The notes: generated by a model from the sequence alone, not told the origin. Numbered from the stretch's first letter, positions 21,521 through 33,394 are shown. The stretch is DNA of 64,000 nucleotides from Molanna angustata (GCA_963576475.1 OY754978.1:2715364-2779363), one strand, 5' to 3'. Numbers and translations are program-made.

Positions 21521-21985
21521 ACCTACCTGTTATGTCCCGAGAAACAATTAAAAATAAGTATGTAAACAAGTTAAAAAATTAACTTACAATTCTGGCGCGG
21601 TTCTGAGGAGATAAATATGCGATCGTATTGTAACCTCATATAATAAGGATCGTTGTTTTCATTGTTAACGAACCAATATCTATATAAAGATGGCGTTAGA
21701 AAAAGTTACTTGTTTCCTCAAATATTCCTTAAATATGTTAAACAGTGTGTTTCTAGAAAAAAATACCATAAGTGTTTTCAATATTTCTCTAGTGAATGTT
21801 CGTCACACAATTTTAAAATTCAGTGTGAGTTCCCATAAATAAATCTACAGAATCTGTAATACATACATACAATAGGCATTTCCAAGAGTTCGACATATTC
21901 TTACTAAGCACCTCCACGTTTAAACAAATACTGACTAATATTGTTTTAAAGAGAATCGATTCTAAAGTAGAGGAATCTCTTACAA
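21521..21985. other. Unrecognised DNA
   Basis: Holds a 50-codon frame starting MALEKVTCFLKYS (21690-21839) without any known motif; not called as a gene. Confidence 0.3.
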
Positions 21986-22446
21986 GAATTTAGAAGAGAC
22001 ATGGGAACTAGGGAGGCCATACTGTCGTTACGTGTGTTATAAGAGAAACGAATAAAGAGAAATCAAAACACATAATATATTGCTTTTGTGGATTTAGAAA
22101 AAGCATTTGATAAGGTAGAATGGAGAAAGCTCTTTAATTATACAAGAAAGTTAGGAGTGAAATACAGAGATAGGAGAATTATATTCAAGTTGTATAAGAA
22201 TGAAGTTGCTATAACTGCATGTGGAAATGACCAAAAAGAAGAAAAGGGGTCAGACAGGGATGCTCTCTATCTCCAGTGCTTTTCAATGGATATGTTCAGT
22301 GTGCAATAGATGAAGTCAGATATAAAATGAGTCATAGAGAAGGGGTGAAAATACATGGGAAGAAGATTGACATGATTAGATTTGCTGACGACATCGCACT
22401 GGTTGCTGCAAGTGAGGAGGAACTCACAGAAGCTTTGATAGTTTAA
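21986..22446 (+). pseudogene. LINE reverse transcriptase fragment with frameshifts
   Basis: FRRDMGTREAILSLRVL leads to IAFVDLEKAFDKVEWRKLF (motif A, catalytic Asp) and then LGVKYRDRRIIFKLYKNEVA. After shifts near 22210-22310 the frame resumes AIDEVRYKM...GVKIHGKKIDMI, then RFADDIALVAASEEELTEAL (motif C FADD) and stops at 22444-22446. The region that should hold the motif RQGCPLSP is garbled. Different family from the copies at 6290 and 18506. Confidence 0.8.
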
Positions 22447-22469
22447 ACAAATATATTATCAGACTTAAA

Positions 22470-22712
22470 ATTTCATCCTCATAATCTTACTCAACACTTA
22501 ATATACTGCACACATTTATATATAAAATTTCACACATCATTTACACAATATCTCACCATAATATTATATTAATATTCCTAACTTATCTTAATATACTACA
22601 ATAACTCCAGTGACAACTTGTAATTGGCTTTAATATTTACTAAAATAACCTTTATTTTAAACAATTTTTTATACGCTGTATGTTGTCCTCTAAATAATTA
22701 AATAAATAAAAA
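22470..22712 (+). repeat. LINE 3' UTR family U1 with (AATA)n tail
   Basis: CTTATCTTAATATACTACAA, GTGACAACTTGTAATTGGCT and the ending AAATAAATAAAAAC are repeated in inverse at 28980-29130. No coding attached. Confidence 0.65.
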
Positions 22713-23228
22713 CGCAAAAGATTTAAAGTATCAAAATTAACAAATTAAAGTTCATAATTATATTAGACTAATTTGTAATTTGTAGACAATATTATACTAA
22801 TGTCTTTTTTAAGGCAACAAGTTAAATTCAAGTTTAAGGAGAGAATGTATTTAATTTAAAATGAAAATAAAGGCAATGAATTTAAATTATAAATTTAACG
22901 TTGAAAGCCGCTTAATGAGACGACACGAATGGAATTGTTAAATATTTTCAACTCGGATGCTATTCATTTCAGAAGTAAGAATTTATAAAATTTATTTAAT
23001 TCAAGTATTTCACAATGTTCTGTGATCTATTTTATTTTATATACATTCCTACTTATTAAAGGAAATATTATATTTTCATAAGTGGCTGCGTATTTTCTAA
23101 AAACGTATTTTTTCCCCTTTTAGTTACGATTATTCTATACTTATTGTAGGTATGCAGTGCTTAAATAGTGCTTTCATAGATGTCACCATACAAATGTAGG
23201 TCAAAAATTATGTTATAATTATGTTTTA
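22713..23228. other. Unrecognised AT-rich DNA
   Basis: Nothing supported. Confidence 0.35.
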
Positions 23229-23425
23229 TCCAACTGTCGATTCGTTCAAGAGAATGAAATTCTTTTGAAAGAAGAGGCAGTTTAAATCCAAAACGCGTGT
23301 ATGAAGGAATTGTATGCAGGGTCTACTTTTTTCACGGCTTTTCCAACTTTTAAGTCAAAAAATACCCATTTAGAGAGGTGTGTGTGTGCGTGCGTGTGTG
23401 TGAGTGTGTGTGTGTGTATGTGTGT
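23229..23425 (+). mobile_element. Helitron H1, copy F, left end only
   Basis: Starts A|TCCAACTGTCGATTCG and breaks off in the (TG)n tract at about 23425. Confidence 0.7.
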
Positions 23426-23527
23426 GTTAGGGTGTGTATTTTTTTTAATAGGAATAACGTACTGGGAAGTGAATGTGTAGGTAGTGGGTGAGAATGTGTA
23501 ATGAGGTATTATCTGTTACAAAAACGG

Positions 23528-23650
23528 TCTCAGAACAGGCTTTTGACTAGTAGGTTTTTTATCATATTTAGTTATTTTTTTATTTATAGGTAGCTACTTC
23601 ATATTTTTACTGTTTGTATTCACTTTTTAATTGTATTTCGTTTTAAGTAC
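23528..23650 (+). repeat. LINE 3' end with CTCAGAACAGGC hairpin (family U2)
   Basis: GGTCTCAGAACAGGCTTTTG...CTAGTAGG resembles the hairpin 3' ends at 32524, 51463 and 53555. It lies right at the left edge of the 80-bp satellite. Confidence 0.5.
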
Positions 23651-23860
23651 AACTTTAAAATAACCAATAAATGCACTTCCTAATAATTTTTGAGTATAAC
23701 AGTTAATATCTATGCAACTCTCTGGTAATATCTATGAGATTTTTGTGTAAAATAACCAATACATAAATGCACATCCAAATCATTTATGAGTATAGCAGTA
23801 AATATCTATGCAGTTGCATAGATATTTGAGATTTTTGTGTAAAATAACCAATAAATGCAC

Positions 23861-24010
23861 TTTTTTTTTATTATTTTCCAGAAAAATTACAAATTATCAC
23901 ATATAAATTTTAACATTATATATATAACAATTTGGTATTAGATTATAAACACTTAAAAGTTACATGGAATATATCACCTCACTAGACCTAGGTCTGTTCT
24001 GGGGTGATAC
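23861..24010 (-). repeat. LINE 3' end (U2) captured in the satellite, block 1
   Basis: On the minus strand ATCACCCCAGAACAGACC...GGTCTAGTGAGGTGAT is the hairpin and the sequence ends in ATAATAAAAAAAAA, the A-rich tail. Blocks 2-4 at 24508, 25569 and 27768 are near-identical. Confidence 0.8.
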
Positions 24011-24507
24011 TTCCTAATCATTTTTGAGTACAACAGTAAATATCTATACAACTACCCGAGATTTTTGTGTATTATTATTGTGTATTATTATTACCAGTAA
24101 ATGCACTTCCTAATAATATTTGAGTACAACAGTAAATGTCTATGCAACTACCCGAGATTTTTGTGTAAAATAACCAATAAATGCACTTTCTAATAATTTT
24201 TGAGTAGAACAGTAAATATCTATGCAACTACCCGAGATTTTTGTGTAAAATAACCAATAAATGCACTTTCTAATAATTTTTGAGTAGAACAGTAAATATC
24301 TATGCAACTACCCGAGATTTTTGTGTAAAATAACCAATAAATGCACTTTCTAATAATTTTTGAGTAGAACAGTAAATATCTATGCAACTACCCGAGATTT
24401 TTGTGTAAAATAACCAATAAATGCACTTCCTTATTATTTTTGAGTTCAACAGTAAATATCTATGCAACTACCCGAAATTTTTGTGTAAAATAACCAATAA
24501 ATGCACT

Positions 24508-24657
24508 TTTTTTTTATTATTTTCCAGAAAAATTACAAATTATCACATATAAATTTTAACATTATATATATAACAATTTGGTATTAGATTATAAACACTT
24601 AAAAGTTACATGGAATATATCACCTCACTAGACCTAGGTCTGTTCTGGGGTGATACT
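24508..24657 (-). repeat. LINE 3' end captured in the satellite, block 2
   Basis: As block 1, 647 bp further on. Confidence 0.8.
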
Positions 24658-25568
24658 TCCTAATCATTTTTGAGTACAACAGTAAATATCTATACAACGA
24701 CCCGAGATTTTTGTGTATTATTATTGTGTATTATTATTACCAGTAAATGCACTTCCTAATAATATTTGAGTACAACAGTAAATGTCTATGCAACTACCCG
24801 AGATTTTTGTGTAAAATAACCAATAAATGCACTTTCTAATAATTTTTGAGTAGAACAGTAAATATCTATGCAACTACCCGAGATTTTTGTGTAAAATAAC
24901 CAATAAATGCACTTCCTTATTATTTTTGAGTAGAACAGTAAATGTCTATGCAACTACCCGAGATTTTTGTGTAAAATAACCAATAAATGCACTTTCTAAT
25001 AATTTTTGAGTAGAACAGTAAATATCTATACAACTACCCGAGATTTTTGTGTATTATTATTGTGTTTTATTATTACCAGTAAATGCACTTCCTAATAATA
25101 TTTGAGTACAACAGTAAATGTCTATGCAACTACCCGAGATTTTTGTGTAAAATAACCAATAAATGCACTTTCTAATAATTTTTGAGTAGAACAGTAAATA
25201 TCTATGCAACTACCCGAGATTTTTGTGTAAAATAACCAATAAATGCACTTTCTAATAATTTTTGAGTAGAACAGTAAATATCTATGCAACTACCCGAGAT
25301 TTTTGTGTAAAATAACCAATAAATGCGCTTTCTAATAATTTTTGAGTAGAACAGTAAATATCTATGCAACTACCCGAGATTTTTGTGTAAAATAACCAAT
25401 AAATGCACTTTCTAATAATTTTTGAGTAGAACAGTAAATATCTATGCAACTACCCGAGATTTTTGTGTAAAATAACCAATAAATGCACTTCCTTGTTATT
25501 TTTGAGTTCAACAGTAAATATCTATGCAACTACCCGAAATTTTTGTGTAAAATAACCAATAAATGCAC

Positions 25569-25718
25569 TTTTTTTTTATTATTTTCCAGAAAAATTACAA
25601 ATTATCACATATAAATTTTAACATTATATATATAACAATTTGGTATTAGATTATAAACACTTAAAAGTTACATGGAATATATCACCTCACTAGACCTAGG
25701 ACTGTTCTGGGGTGATAC
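25569..25718 (-). repeat. LINE 3' end captured in the satellite, block 3
   Basis: As block 1, with one change in the hairpin loop side (CCTAGGACTG instead of CCTAGGTCTG). Confidence 0.8.
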
Positions 25719-27767
25719 TTCCTAATCATTTTTGAGTACAACAGTTAATATCTATACAACTACCCGAGATTTTTGTCTATTATTATTGTGTATTATTATT
25801 ACCAGTTAATGCACTTCCTAATAATATTTGAGTACAACAGTAAATGTCTATGCAACTACCCGAGATTTTTGTGTAAAATAACCAATAAATGCACTTTCTA
25901 ATAATTTTTGAGTAGAACAGTAAATATCTATGCAACTACCCGAGATTTTTGTGTAAAATATCCAATAAATGCACTTTCTAATAATTTTTGAGTAGAACAG
26001 TAAATATCTATGCAACTACCCGAGATTTTTGTGTAAAATAACCAATAAATGCACTTTCTAATAATATTTGAGTACAACAGTAAATGTCTATGCAACTACC
26101 CGAGATTTTTGTGTAAAATAACCAATAAATGCACTTTCTAATAATTTTTGAGTAGAACAGTAAATATCTTTACAACTACCCGAGATTTTTGTGTATTATT
26201 ATTGTGTATTATTATTACCAGTAAATGCACTTCCTAATAATATTTGAGTACAACAGTAAATGTCTACGCAACTACCCGAGATTTTTGTGTAAAATAACCA
26301 ATAAATGCACTTTCTAATAATTTTTGAGTAGAACAGTAAATATCTATGCAACTACCCGAGATTTTTGTGTAAAATATCCAATAAATGCACTTTATAATAA
26401 TTTTTGAGTAGAACAGTAAATATCTATGCAACTACCCGAGATTTTTGTGTAAAATAACCAATAAATGCACTTTCTAATAATTTTTGAGTAGAACAGTAAA
26501 TATCTATGCAACTACCCGAGATTTTTGTGTAAAATAACCAATAAATGCACTTTCTAATAATTTTTGAGTAGAACAGTAAATATCTATGCAACTACCCGAG
26601 ATTTTTGTGTAAAATAACCAATTAATGCACTTCCTTATTATTTTTGAGTAGAACAGTAAATATCTATACAACTACCCGAGATTTTTGTGTATTATTATTG
26701 TGTATTATTATTACCAGTTAATGCACTTCCTAATAATATTTGAGTACAACAGTAAATGTCTATGCAACTACCCGAGATTTTTGTGTAAAATAACCAATAA
26801 ATGCACTTTCTAATAATTTTTGAGTAGAACAGTAAATATCTATGCAACTACCCGAGATTTTTGTGTAAAATAACCAATAAATGCACTTTCTAATAATTTT
26901 TGAGTAGAACAGTAAATATCTATGCAACTACCCGAGATTTTTGTGTAAAATAACCAATAAATGCACTTTCTAATAAATTTTGAGTAGAACAGTAAATATC
27001 TATGCAACTACCCGAGATTTTTGTGTAAAATAACCAATAAATGCACTTTCTAATAATTTTTGAGTAGAACAGTAAATATCTATGCAACTACCCGAGATTT
27101 TTGTGTAAAATAACCAATAAATGCACTTTCTAATAATTTTTGAGTAGAACAGTAAATATCTATGCAACTACCCGAGATTTTTGTGTAAAATAACCAATAA
27201 ATGCACTTTCTAATAATTTTTGAGTAGAACAGTAAATATCTATGCAACTACCCGAGATTTTTGTGTACAATAACCAATAAATGCACTTTCTCATAATTTT
27301 TGAGTAGAACAGTAAATATCTATGCAACTACCCGAGATTTCTGTGTAAAATAACCAATAAATGCACTTTCTAATAATTTTTGAGTAGAACAGTAAATATC
27401 TATGCAACTACCCGAGATTTTTGTGTAAAATAACCAATAAATGCACTTTCTAATAATTTTTGAGTAGAACAGTAAATATCTATGCAACTACCCGAGATTT
27501 TTGTGTAAAATAACCAATAAATGCACTTTCTAATCATTTTTGAGTAGAACAGTAAATATCTATGCAACTACCCAAGATTTTTGTGTAAAATAACCAATAA
27601 ATGCACTTTCTAATAATTTTTGAGTAGAACAGTAAATATCTATGCAACTACCCGAGATTTTTGTGTAAAATAACCAATAAATGCATTTTCTAATAATATT
27701 TGAGTAGAACAGTAAATATCTATGCAACAACCCGAAATTTTTGTGTAAAATAACCAATAAATGCACT

Positions 27768-27917
27768 TTTTTTTTATTATTTTCCAGAAAAATTACAAAT
27801 TATCACATATAAATTTTAACATTATATATATAACAATTTGGTATTAGATTATAAACACTTAAAAGTTACATGGAATATATCACCTCACTAGACCTAGGTC
27901 TGTTCTGGGGTGATACT
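27768..27917 (-). repeat. LINE 3' end captured in the satellite, block 4
   Basis: As block 1. Confidence 0.8.
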
Positions 27918-28325
27918 TCCTAATCATTTTTGAGTACAACAGTAAATATCTATACAACTACCCGAGATTTTTGTGTATTATTATTGTGTATTATTATTAC
28001 CAGTAAATGCACTTCCTAATAATATTTGAGTACAACAGTAAATGTCTATGCAACTACCCGAGATTTTTGTGTAAAATAACCAATAAATGCACTTTCTAAT
28101 AATTTTTGAGTAGAACAGTAAATATCTATGCAACTACCCGAGATTTTTGTGTAAAATAACCAATAAATGCACTTTCTAATAATTTTTGAGTAGAACAGTA
28201 AATATCTATGCAACTACCCGAGATTTTTGTGTAAAATAACCAATAAATGCACTTCCTAATCATTTTTGAGTATAACAGTAAATATCTATGCAACTCCCCG
28301 AGATTTGTATGTTACGGGATCTAGT

Positions 28326-28424
28326 GTGAGCTTTTATGATATGACTTGTCGCAAAAAAATATCATAAAATTAGTTATAGGATTTCACATATTTTTCGTGA
28401 CAAGTCATATCACAATTCGCTCAT
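28326..28424. mobile_element. Small foldback MITE (M3)
   Basis: GATATGACTTGTC (28338-28350) and GACAAGTCATATC (28399-28411) are perfect inverted repeats. Similarity extends outward (GAGC...; ...GCTC). Target duplication not clear. Confidence 0.6.
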
Positions 28425-28458
28425 GTACCTATGTATCACACCATTGAGAAATGTAAAT

Positions 28459-28635
28459 CTGGGGGCAAGTCTGGTTCATTCGGCGAAATCAAAACCACCG
28501 TGGTTACCCATATCATGGATATAATTATTATATGGATTTCTACAATATCTTTAGATGTCATAGAACTCCATACTATTATTATATCCATCACTGGGGTTTT
28601 GATTTCGCCGCCGGTCAAACCAGACTTGCCTCCCT
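28459..28635. mobile_element. MITE family M2, complete
   Basis: About 177 bp with arms of about 45 bp: CTGGGGGCAAGTCTGG...GGCGAAATCAAAACC on the left, the reverse on the right (GGTTTTGATTTCGCCG...CCAGACTTGCCTCCCTG). The centre is also partly self-complementary. A shorter relative is at 33678-33758 and a single arm at 5625-5690. The superfamily is not clear from the termini. Confidence 0.75.
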
Positions 28636-28639
28636 GTTT

Positions 28640-28979
28640 TATGTTCTATATATTAGAGATATCCATTTAACATTTTCAACGCGAAAAATTCCGATGTCAA
28701 ATTATACGGGTAGGTACCTACTTGTATATTTACATACGTGACAGGAAGCAAGTTTTCAATATTACATTCTAGAAATTTCCCCAAGTACGTATATTGCAAA
28801 CAGTCGGAGACATGTGACACATTGCATACAACTAAAATATGCCCAAACATATTAAGAGGACATATAACTCTAAATCTAGTGACTGAAAAAGAGATATATT
28901 AAAACCGCCTGATACTCTATCGAGTTACGTGTTAGTAATGGTAACTATCGCGTGCGTTAAAAAGGGTTTATATATGATT
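28640..28979. other. Unrecognised DNA
   Basis: Nothing supported. Confidence 0.35.
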
Positions 28980-29130
28980 TAAAATATTTATATATTTATT
29001 TATTTGTTAAGAGGATAACATAAAGCGTATAATAAATTATATAAAATACAGATGATTTAAGTAAATATTAAAGCCAATTACAGGTTGTCACTGGACTTAT
29101 TGTAGTATATTAAGTTAGGAATTTTTACAT
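28980..29130 (-). repeat. LINE 3' UTR family U1
   Basis: Inverse copy of 22560-22712: AGTAAATATTAAAGCCAATT and GTTGTCACTGG...TTATTGTAGTATATTAAG. Its (TAAA)n-type tail appears as TTTATTTATTTG at 28991. Confidence 0.65.
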
Positions 29131-29134
29131 AATA

Positions 29135-29300
29135 TTATTTATTTATTTATTTACGGTAAAATAAAACCATTTACATAAAAAAGTACAAAATAAAGATACA
29201 TCACATAATCTTAAGTTAAAAATATAAAATTCAAAAAGTATACATATATATGTATATGAATGTAAGTGAAAATAAAAATAGTTTTTCCTTATTTAGAATT
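29135..29300 (-). repeat. LINE 3' UTR family U3 and tail
   Basis: TTTATTTATTTACGGTAAAA and the following TACATAAAAAAGTACAAAAT resemble 57206-57310 and probably form the 3' UTR of the LINE coding piece at 29320. Confidence 0.4.
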
Positions 29301-29319
29301 AGAATTCTTATTCAAATAC

Positions 29320-29970
29320 AAATTATAAAAAGATAAATATTTTGATATTTTGATTTATGAATGGGTGTTATTAGGGCTTCTTTGAATATTGTTGGAAATT
29401 TGCCATCCTTCATTGATTTATTAAAAATAATTGAAATTGGTATACTTAATTGGTCAGCACATTGAAATACAAAATATGGACTAATCTCGTCACTTCCGGA
29501 TCCTTTGTTTATATCAATTTGTTTCAAGTATTTATTTGCTTCAGACTGAGTGATTCGAATATGTCCAATGTTATTAGAAAACAACTGAATTGAAAGATTA
29601 TTATGTGAGTGGAGATTGCTGTGAGTTTTTGATAAGTCTATGAAAACTGATTTAAAGTAATCGGAGAAAAGTGAACAGATTTCCTCATTTCCATGGCATT
29701 GAGAGTTGGCCCACCACCACCCAGACTCGCTTTAGGAGATGAAGTCTCCTATTCGAGTCCACTGAATACGCCAGCAAAAGGCGCACTTAAAAAGTGTGCC
29801 GCGTATAGGTGCGTGAGGGTGACCTTTAGGTTGCTCAAGAGCAGCCCGCAGGTCACACGACACATGCATCCTTTCGGTCACCAGAAGGGCGACCTCCAGG
29901 ATGCACACACCCCAAGATCAGTTTCCATGGCATGTGATATTACGAAAATACATAGTTTGTGGAATATTGT
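29320..29970 (-). pseudogene. LINE N-terminal RT region (CR1/jockey-like), interrupted
   Basis: The minus strand reads NEEICSLFSDYFKSVF, then RITQSEANKYLKQIDINKGS, GSDEISPYFVFQCADQL, ISIIFNKSMKDGKFP and FKEALITPIHKSKYQN: the segment just before the reverse transcriptase core (NKGSGxDxIxPxFxxxCxxxLxxPxxxIFNxSxxxGxFPxxxKxAxxxPIxK). Upstream sequence PQTMYFRNIT lies beyond a 222-bp insertion (29700-29921) flanked by a 12-bp duplication, showing the frame was continuous before the insertion. No catalytic motif is included. Confidence 0.75.
29700..29921. mobile_element. GC-rich 222-bp insertion of unknown type in the LINE
   Basis: Flanked by TTTCCATGGCAT at 29688-29699 and again at 29922-29933. 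The insert is GC-rich in an AT-rich setting, has no poly(A) and no clear pol III boxes, and is open in one plus-strand frame (LRVGPPPPRLALGDEVSYS). A 12-bp duplication fits target-primed insertion, but the parent sequence is not recognised. Confidence 0.6.
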
Positions 29971-30059
29971 GGGTTTAACAACATATAGAGCAGGATAGGA
30001 ATGAGAACTGTTGAGGAGCTGTTTCGAGCTGTCAAAGACAGAGATGTCAACTCTAGGGA

Positions 30060-30400
30060 CACGACATTTAAAAAAACAAGAAAAAATTATATGCGCATTT
30101 ATTGTACCATGTATATGCGCATTTTTCATAAATTTGTATTAACAGTATAAAGTCAACGATTTTATTATCAAAAGAAATAAAGTGTTTGTATTGAATAAAC
30201 TTCAATGATATACTACGAATAACAGCCATACACAAAATATATTTATTAATAGAATTTTTTACGGAGAAACGGAGAAATTCCAGAATATTCGGATTATTTT
30301 TCATAAGTTTCCATTTGATAAGAGTAGTATTAATAATGATTAAAAAAATCTTAAAATTTAATTCGTTCATATTTTATTTTATTACATCATTACGGTGCCT
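30060..30400. other. AT-rich DNA, nothing recognised
   Basis: Minus-strand frames here have no known motif. Bases 29993-30050 are a 60-bp scrap of the 'YFGHI' LINE tail (GMRTVEELFRAVKDRDVN). Confidence 0.35.
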
Positions 30401-30404
30401 ATTA

Positions 30405-32200
30405 TTCTTTATGGTCACAATCCTAGGATTGGTTTGCATATCTCTGTTGTCCGCCAGCCTCTTCATCTCTTGGTAGCTGCTACAGCGCACATCACTGATC
30501 ACCTGGTCCATATAACTGTCTCTAGGGCGACCTCTATATATAGTGTATTCTTCATGGTTACAATCCTAGGATTGGTTTGTACCAAACCGCACACTCCATC
30601 TCTCCACATATCTCTGTTGTCCGCCAGCCTCTTCATCTCTTGGTAGCTGCTACAGCGCACATCACTGATCACCTGGTCCATATAACTGTCTCTAGGGCGA
30701 CCTCTATATATAGTGTATTCTTCATGGTTACAATCCTAGGATTGGTTTGCACCGCACACTCCATCTCTCCACATATCTCTGTTGTCCGCCAGCCTCTTCA
30801 TCTCTTGGTAGCTGCTACAGCGCACATCACTGATCACCTGGTCCATATAACTGTCTCTAGGGCGACCTCTATATATAGTGTATTCTTCATGGTTACAATC
30901 CTAGGATTGGTTTGCACCGCACACTCCATCTCTCCACATATCTCTGTTGTCCGCCAGCCTCTTCATCTCTTGGTAGCTGCTACAGCGCACATCACTGATC
31001 ACCTGGTCCATATAACTGTCTCTAGGGCGACCTCTATATATAGTGTATTCTTCATGGTTACAATCCTAGGATTGGTTTGCACCGCACACTCCATCTCTCC
31101 ACATATCTCTGTTGTCCGCCAGCCTCTTCATCTCTTGGTAGCTGCTACACCGCACATCACTGATCACCTGGTCCATATAACTGTCTCTAGGGCGACCTCT
31201 ATATATAGTGTATTCTTCATGGTTACAATCCTAGGATTGGTTTGCACCGCACACTCCATCTCTCCACATATCTCTGTTGTCCGCCAGCCTCTTCATCTCT
31301 TGGTAGCTGCTACACCGCACATCACTGATCACCTGGTCCATATAACTGTCTCTAGGGCGACCTCTATATATAGTGTATTCTTCATGGTTACAATCCTAGG
31401 ATTGGTTTGCACCGCACACTCCATCTCTCCACATATCTCTGTTGTCCGCCAGCCTCTTCATCTCTTGGTAGCTGCTACACCGCACATCACTGATCACCTG
31501 GTCCATATAACTGTCTCTAGGGCGACCTCTATATATAGTGTATTCTTCATGGTTACAATCCTAGGATTGGTTTGCACCGCACACTCCATCTCTCCACATA
31601 TCTCTGTTGTCCGCCAGCCTCTTCATCTCTTGGTAGCTGCTACAGCGCACATCACTGATCACCTGGTCCATATAACTGTCTCTAGGGCGACCTCTATATA
31701 TAGTGTATTCTTCATGGTTACAATCTTAGGATTGGTTTGCACCGCACACTCCATCTCTCCACATATCTCTGTTGTCCGCCAGCCTCTTCATCTCTTGGTA
31801 GCTGCTACAGCGCACATCACTGATCACCTGGTCCATATAACTGTCTCTAGGGCGACCTCTATATATAGTGTATTCTTCATGGTTACAATCTTAGGATTGG
31901 TTTGCACCGCACACTCCATCTCTCCACATATCTCTGTTGTCCGCCAGCCTCTTCATCTCTTGGTAGCTGCTACAGCGCACATCACTGATCACCTGGTCCA
32001 TATAACTGTCTCTAGGGCGACCTCTATATATAGTGTATTCTTCATGGTTACAATCTTAGGATTGGTTTGCACCGCACACTCCATCTCTCCACATATCTCT
32101 GTTGTCCGCCAGCCTCTTCATCTCTTGGTAGCTGCTACAGCGCACATCACTGATCACCTGGTCCATATAACTGTCTCTAGGGTGACCTCTATAGTTTCTG
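30405..32200. repeat. 165-bp tandem array derived from a LINE C-terminus
   Basis: About 11 near-identical units (starts at 30751, 30916, 31081 and so on, every 165 bp). On the minus strand each unit encodes GRPRDSYMDQVISDVRCSSY and EMKRLADNRDMWR, a typical LINE C-terminal end, continued at the right edge by FGIVTIAEKITEGRNYRG (to about 32300). The 643-codon plus-strand frame is a by-product of the 55-codon unit. Only a few point variants occur (for example GCTACAC for GCTACAG in three adjacent units), so expansion is recent or homogenised. Confidence 0.95.
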
Positions 32201-32300
32201 CCCTCCGTAATTTTTTCAGCGATAGTAACAATACCAAACAGACCCGGATACCTGATGTTATGACCTATTTGGCGGCTATAGGACATAAAGTAACAGGTCA
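32200..32300 (-). pseudogene. LINE C-terminal piece adjoining the array
   Basis: The minus strand reads FGIVTIAEKITEGRNYRG followed by HPRDSYMDQVISDV in the last array unit. It gives the parent of the array. Confidence 0.7.
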
Positions 32301-32640
32301 ATTTTGTTTTTTACACCATCATACATCCTTTATTACACATTATATCCCCTCATTGTCCTCTTACACATGTAAACACACCCTCACCCTCATAAATACACTT
32401 GTTTTTTGGTCCACTTGTTTAGTTATTTATTGTTATTTATATATATTTTTATTACTTTTTTTAATTTTATACTATAAAAAAATTATGAAGCAAAAATTTA
32501 TTTCATAATTATTGTTAGTATTACCTCAGAACAGGCTTTGCCTAGTGAGGTAATTAATTCCATTTTAATATTTATTTTTTGTTATATTGAATTTATTATA
32601 AGTACTCTTTTATGGAAATATATAAAAAAAAATAGATTGT
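32301..32640 (+). repeat. LINE 3' UTR with U2 hairpin and A-rich tail
   Basis: ACCTCAGAACAGGCTTTGCC...TAGTGAGGT at 32523-32552 forms a hairpin; the copy ends TATATAAAAAAAAATAG at about 32640. Relatives: 23528, 51463, 53555 and, within the satellite, 23861. Confidence 0.7.
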
Positions 32641-32787
32641 AAAAGAAACTGATAATTATAATCGTGAAAATATTTAAAATTCATACTCTAATATATTTAA
32701 ACAATCTGTAATTTATGCATGGTTTAATAATAACGTATAAATTACCCTGCTAACAAAAAATACAAATAAAACTAAAAATTTAGATGG
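32641..32787. other. AT-rich DNA
   Basis: Nothing supported. Confidence 0.35.
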
Positions 32788-32950
32788 GTCGATGGCAGAG
32801 CGGTTAGCGCGCTGGGCTAGTAATCCATTGGTCGCGAGTTCGAGTCCTGCCTCGACCGATTCCGTTCACCTATAGCACAAGCATTTATGCTTAATTTAGG
32901 GAATGTGAAAGAAGTATATGTACTTGTTTAAAAAGGACATATTCATTTAA
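32788..32950 (+). mobile_element. SINE family C (tRNA-Thr-like head)
   Basis: The head folds as a tRNA: acceptor arms GGTCGA and TCGACC pair, A box TGGCAGAGCGGTTAGCG, anticodon loop CTAGTAA (AGT, threonine), B box GAGTTCGAGTCC. The body TAGCACAAGCATTTATGC and TTGTTTAAAAAGGACATATT recurs at 13910 and 40815, so this is a SINE and not a tRNA gene. Confidence 0.8.
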
Positions 32951-33394
32951 AAAAAATCCATTTTCTCATAATTAGTCCTAACAATTTACAATACCCAATG
33001 TTATTTCCCTTATGTTATGCTGTTGTGACAGAATTATTTCTATCGCTTACATCACTGAATATGTATGTACATAGGTTATCTTTTGATTATTATTTTCTGA
33101 TAAACCGAAAAATGTGTTGGAAACATCTCGACCTTTTATTAAGTGAGGTAAATTTACAACCTATTCAAATTATATGGAAAGGTTTCATTCGTGTTGTTAC
33201 CAAAGAAATAAATAGTACCTACACATGTACATATATTATATGAACCAAATACTCGGTTAAAGAAAAGTAATATATTAAATGGTAAACATATACAAATGAT
33301 TATAATAGAGTGAATGCCTTTCATATTACTTATGTAACTTACGTCAAAAATATAAAATAAACATCAAAAGATATAAATACACCTATGTTATCGA
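32951..33394. other. AT-rich DNA, nothing recognised
   Basis: A plus-strand frame at 32998-33243 has no known motif. Confidence 0.35.

Larger units (their letters stand above)
23655..28310. repeat. 80-bp satellite array with higher-order structure
   Basis: Basic unit 80 bp: AAATAACCAATAAATGCACT, TTCTAATAATTTTTGAGTAG, AACAGTAAATATCTATGCAA, CTACCCGAGATTTTTGTGTA. About 50 units. Three unit classes exist: the basic one; one in which ATTATTATTGTGTATTATTA replaces the AAAATAACC part; and one carrying a 150-bp LINE 3' end. The last two recur in the same order, so large blocks were amplified. Edge units are more diverged, as expected of arrays that homogenise from the middle. No coding; the frame at 27560-27766 is an artefact. 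Confidence 0.97.

Noticed and set aside
23655..28310. CRISPR array
   Set aside because: Units are contiguous 80-bp repeats without unique spacers, in clearly eukaryotic transposon-rich DNA.
30577..32508. 643-codon open frame of 55-residue repeats
   Set aside because: It is antisense to LINE coding sequence and open only because the repeat unit is divisible by three.
32788..32860. Functional tRNA-Thr(AGT) gene
   Set aside because: It folds well, but it is followed by a body shared with two other copies, so it is the head of a SINE.
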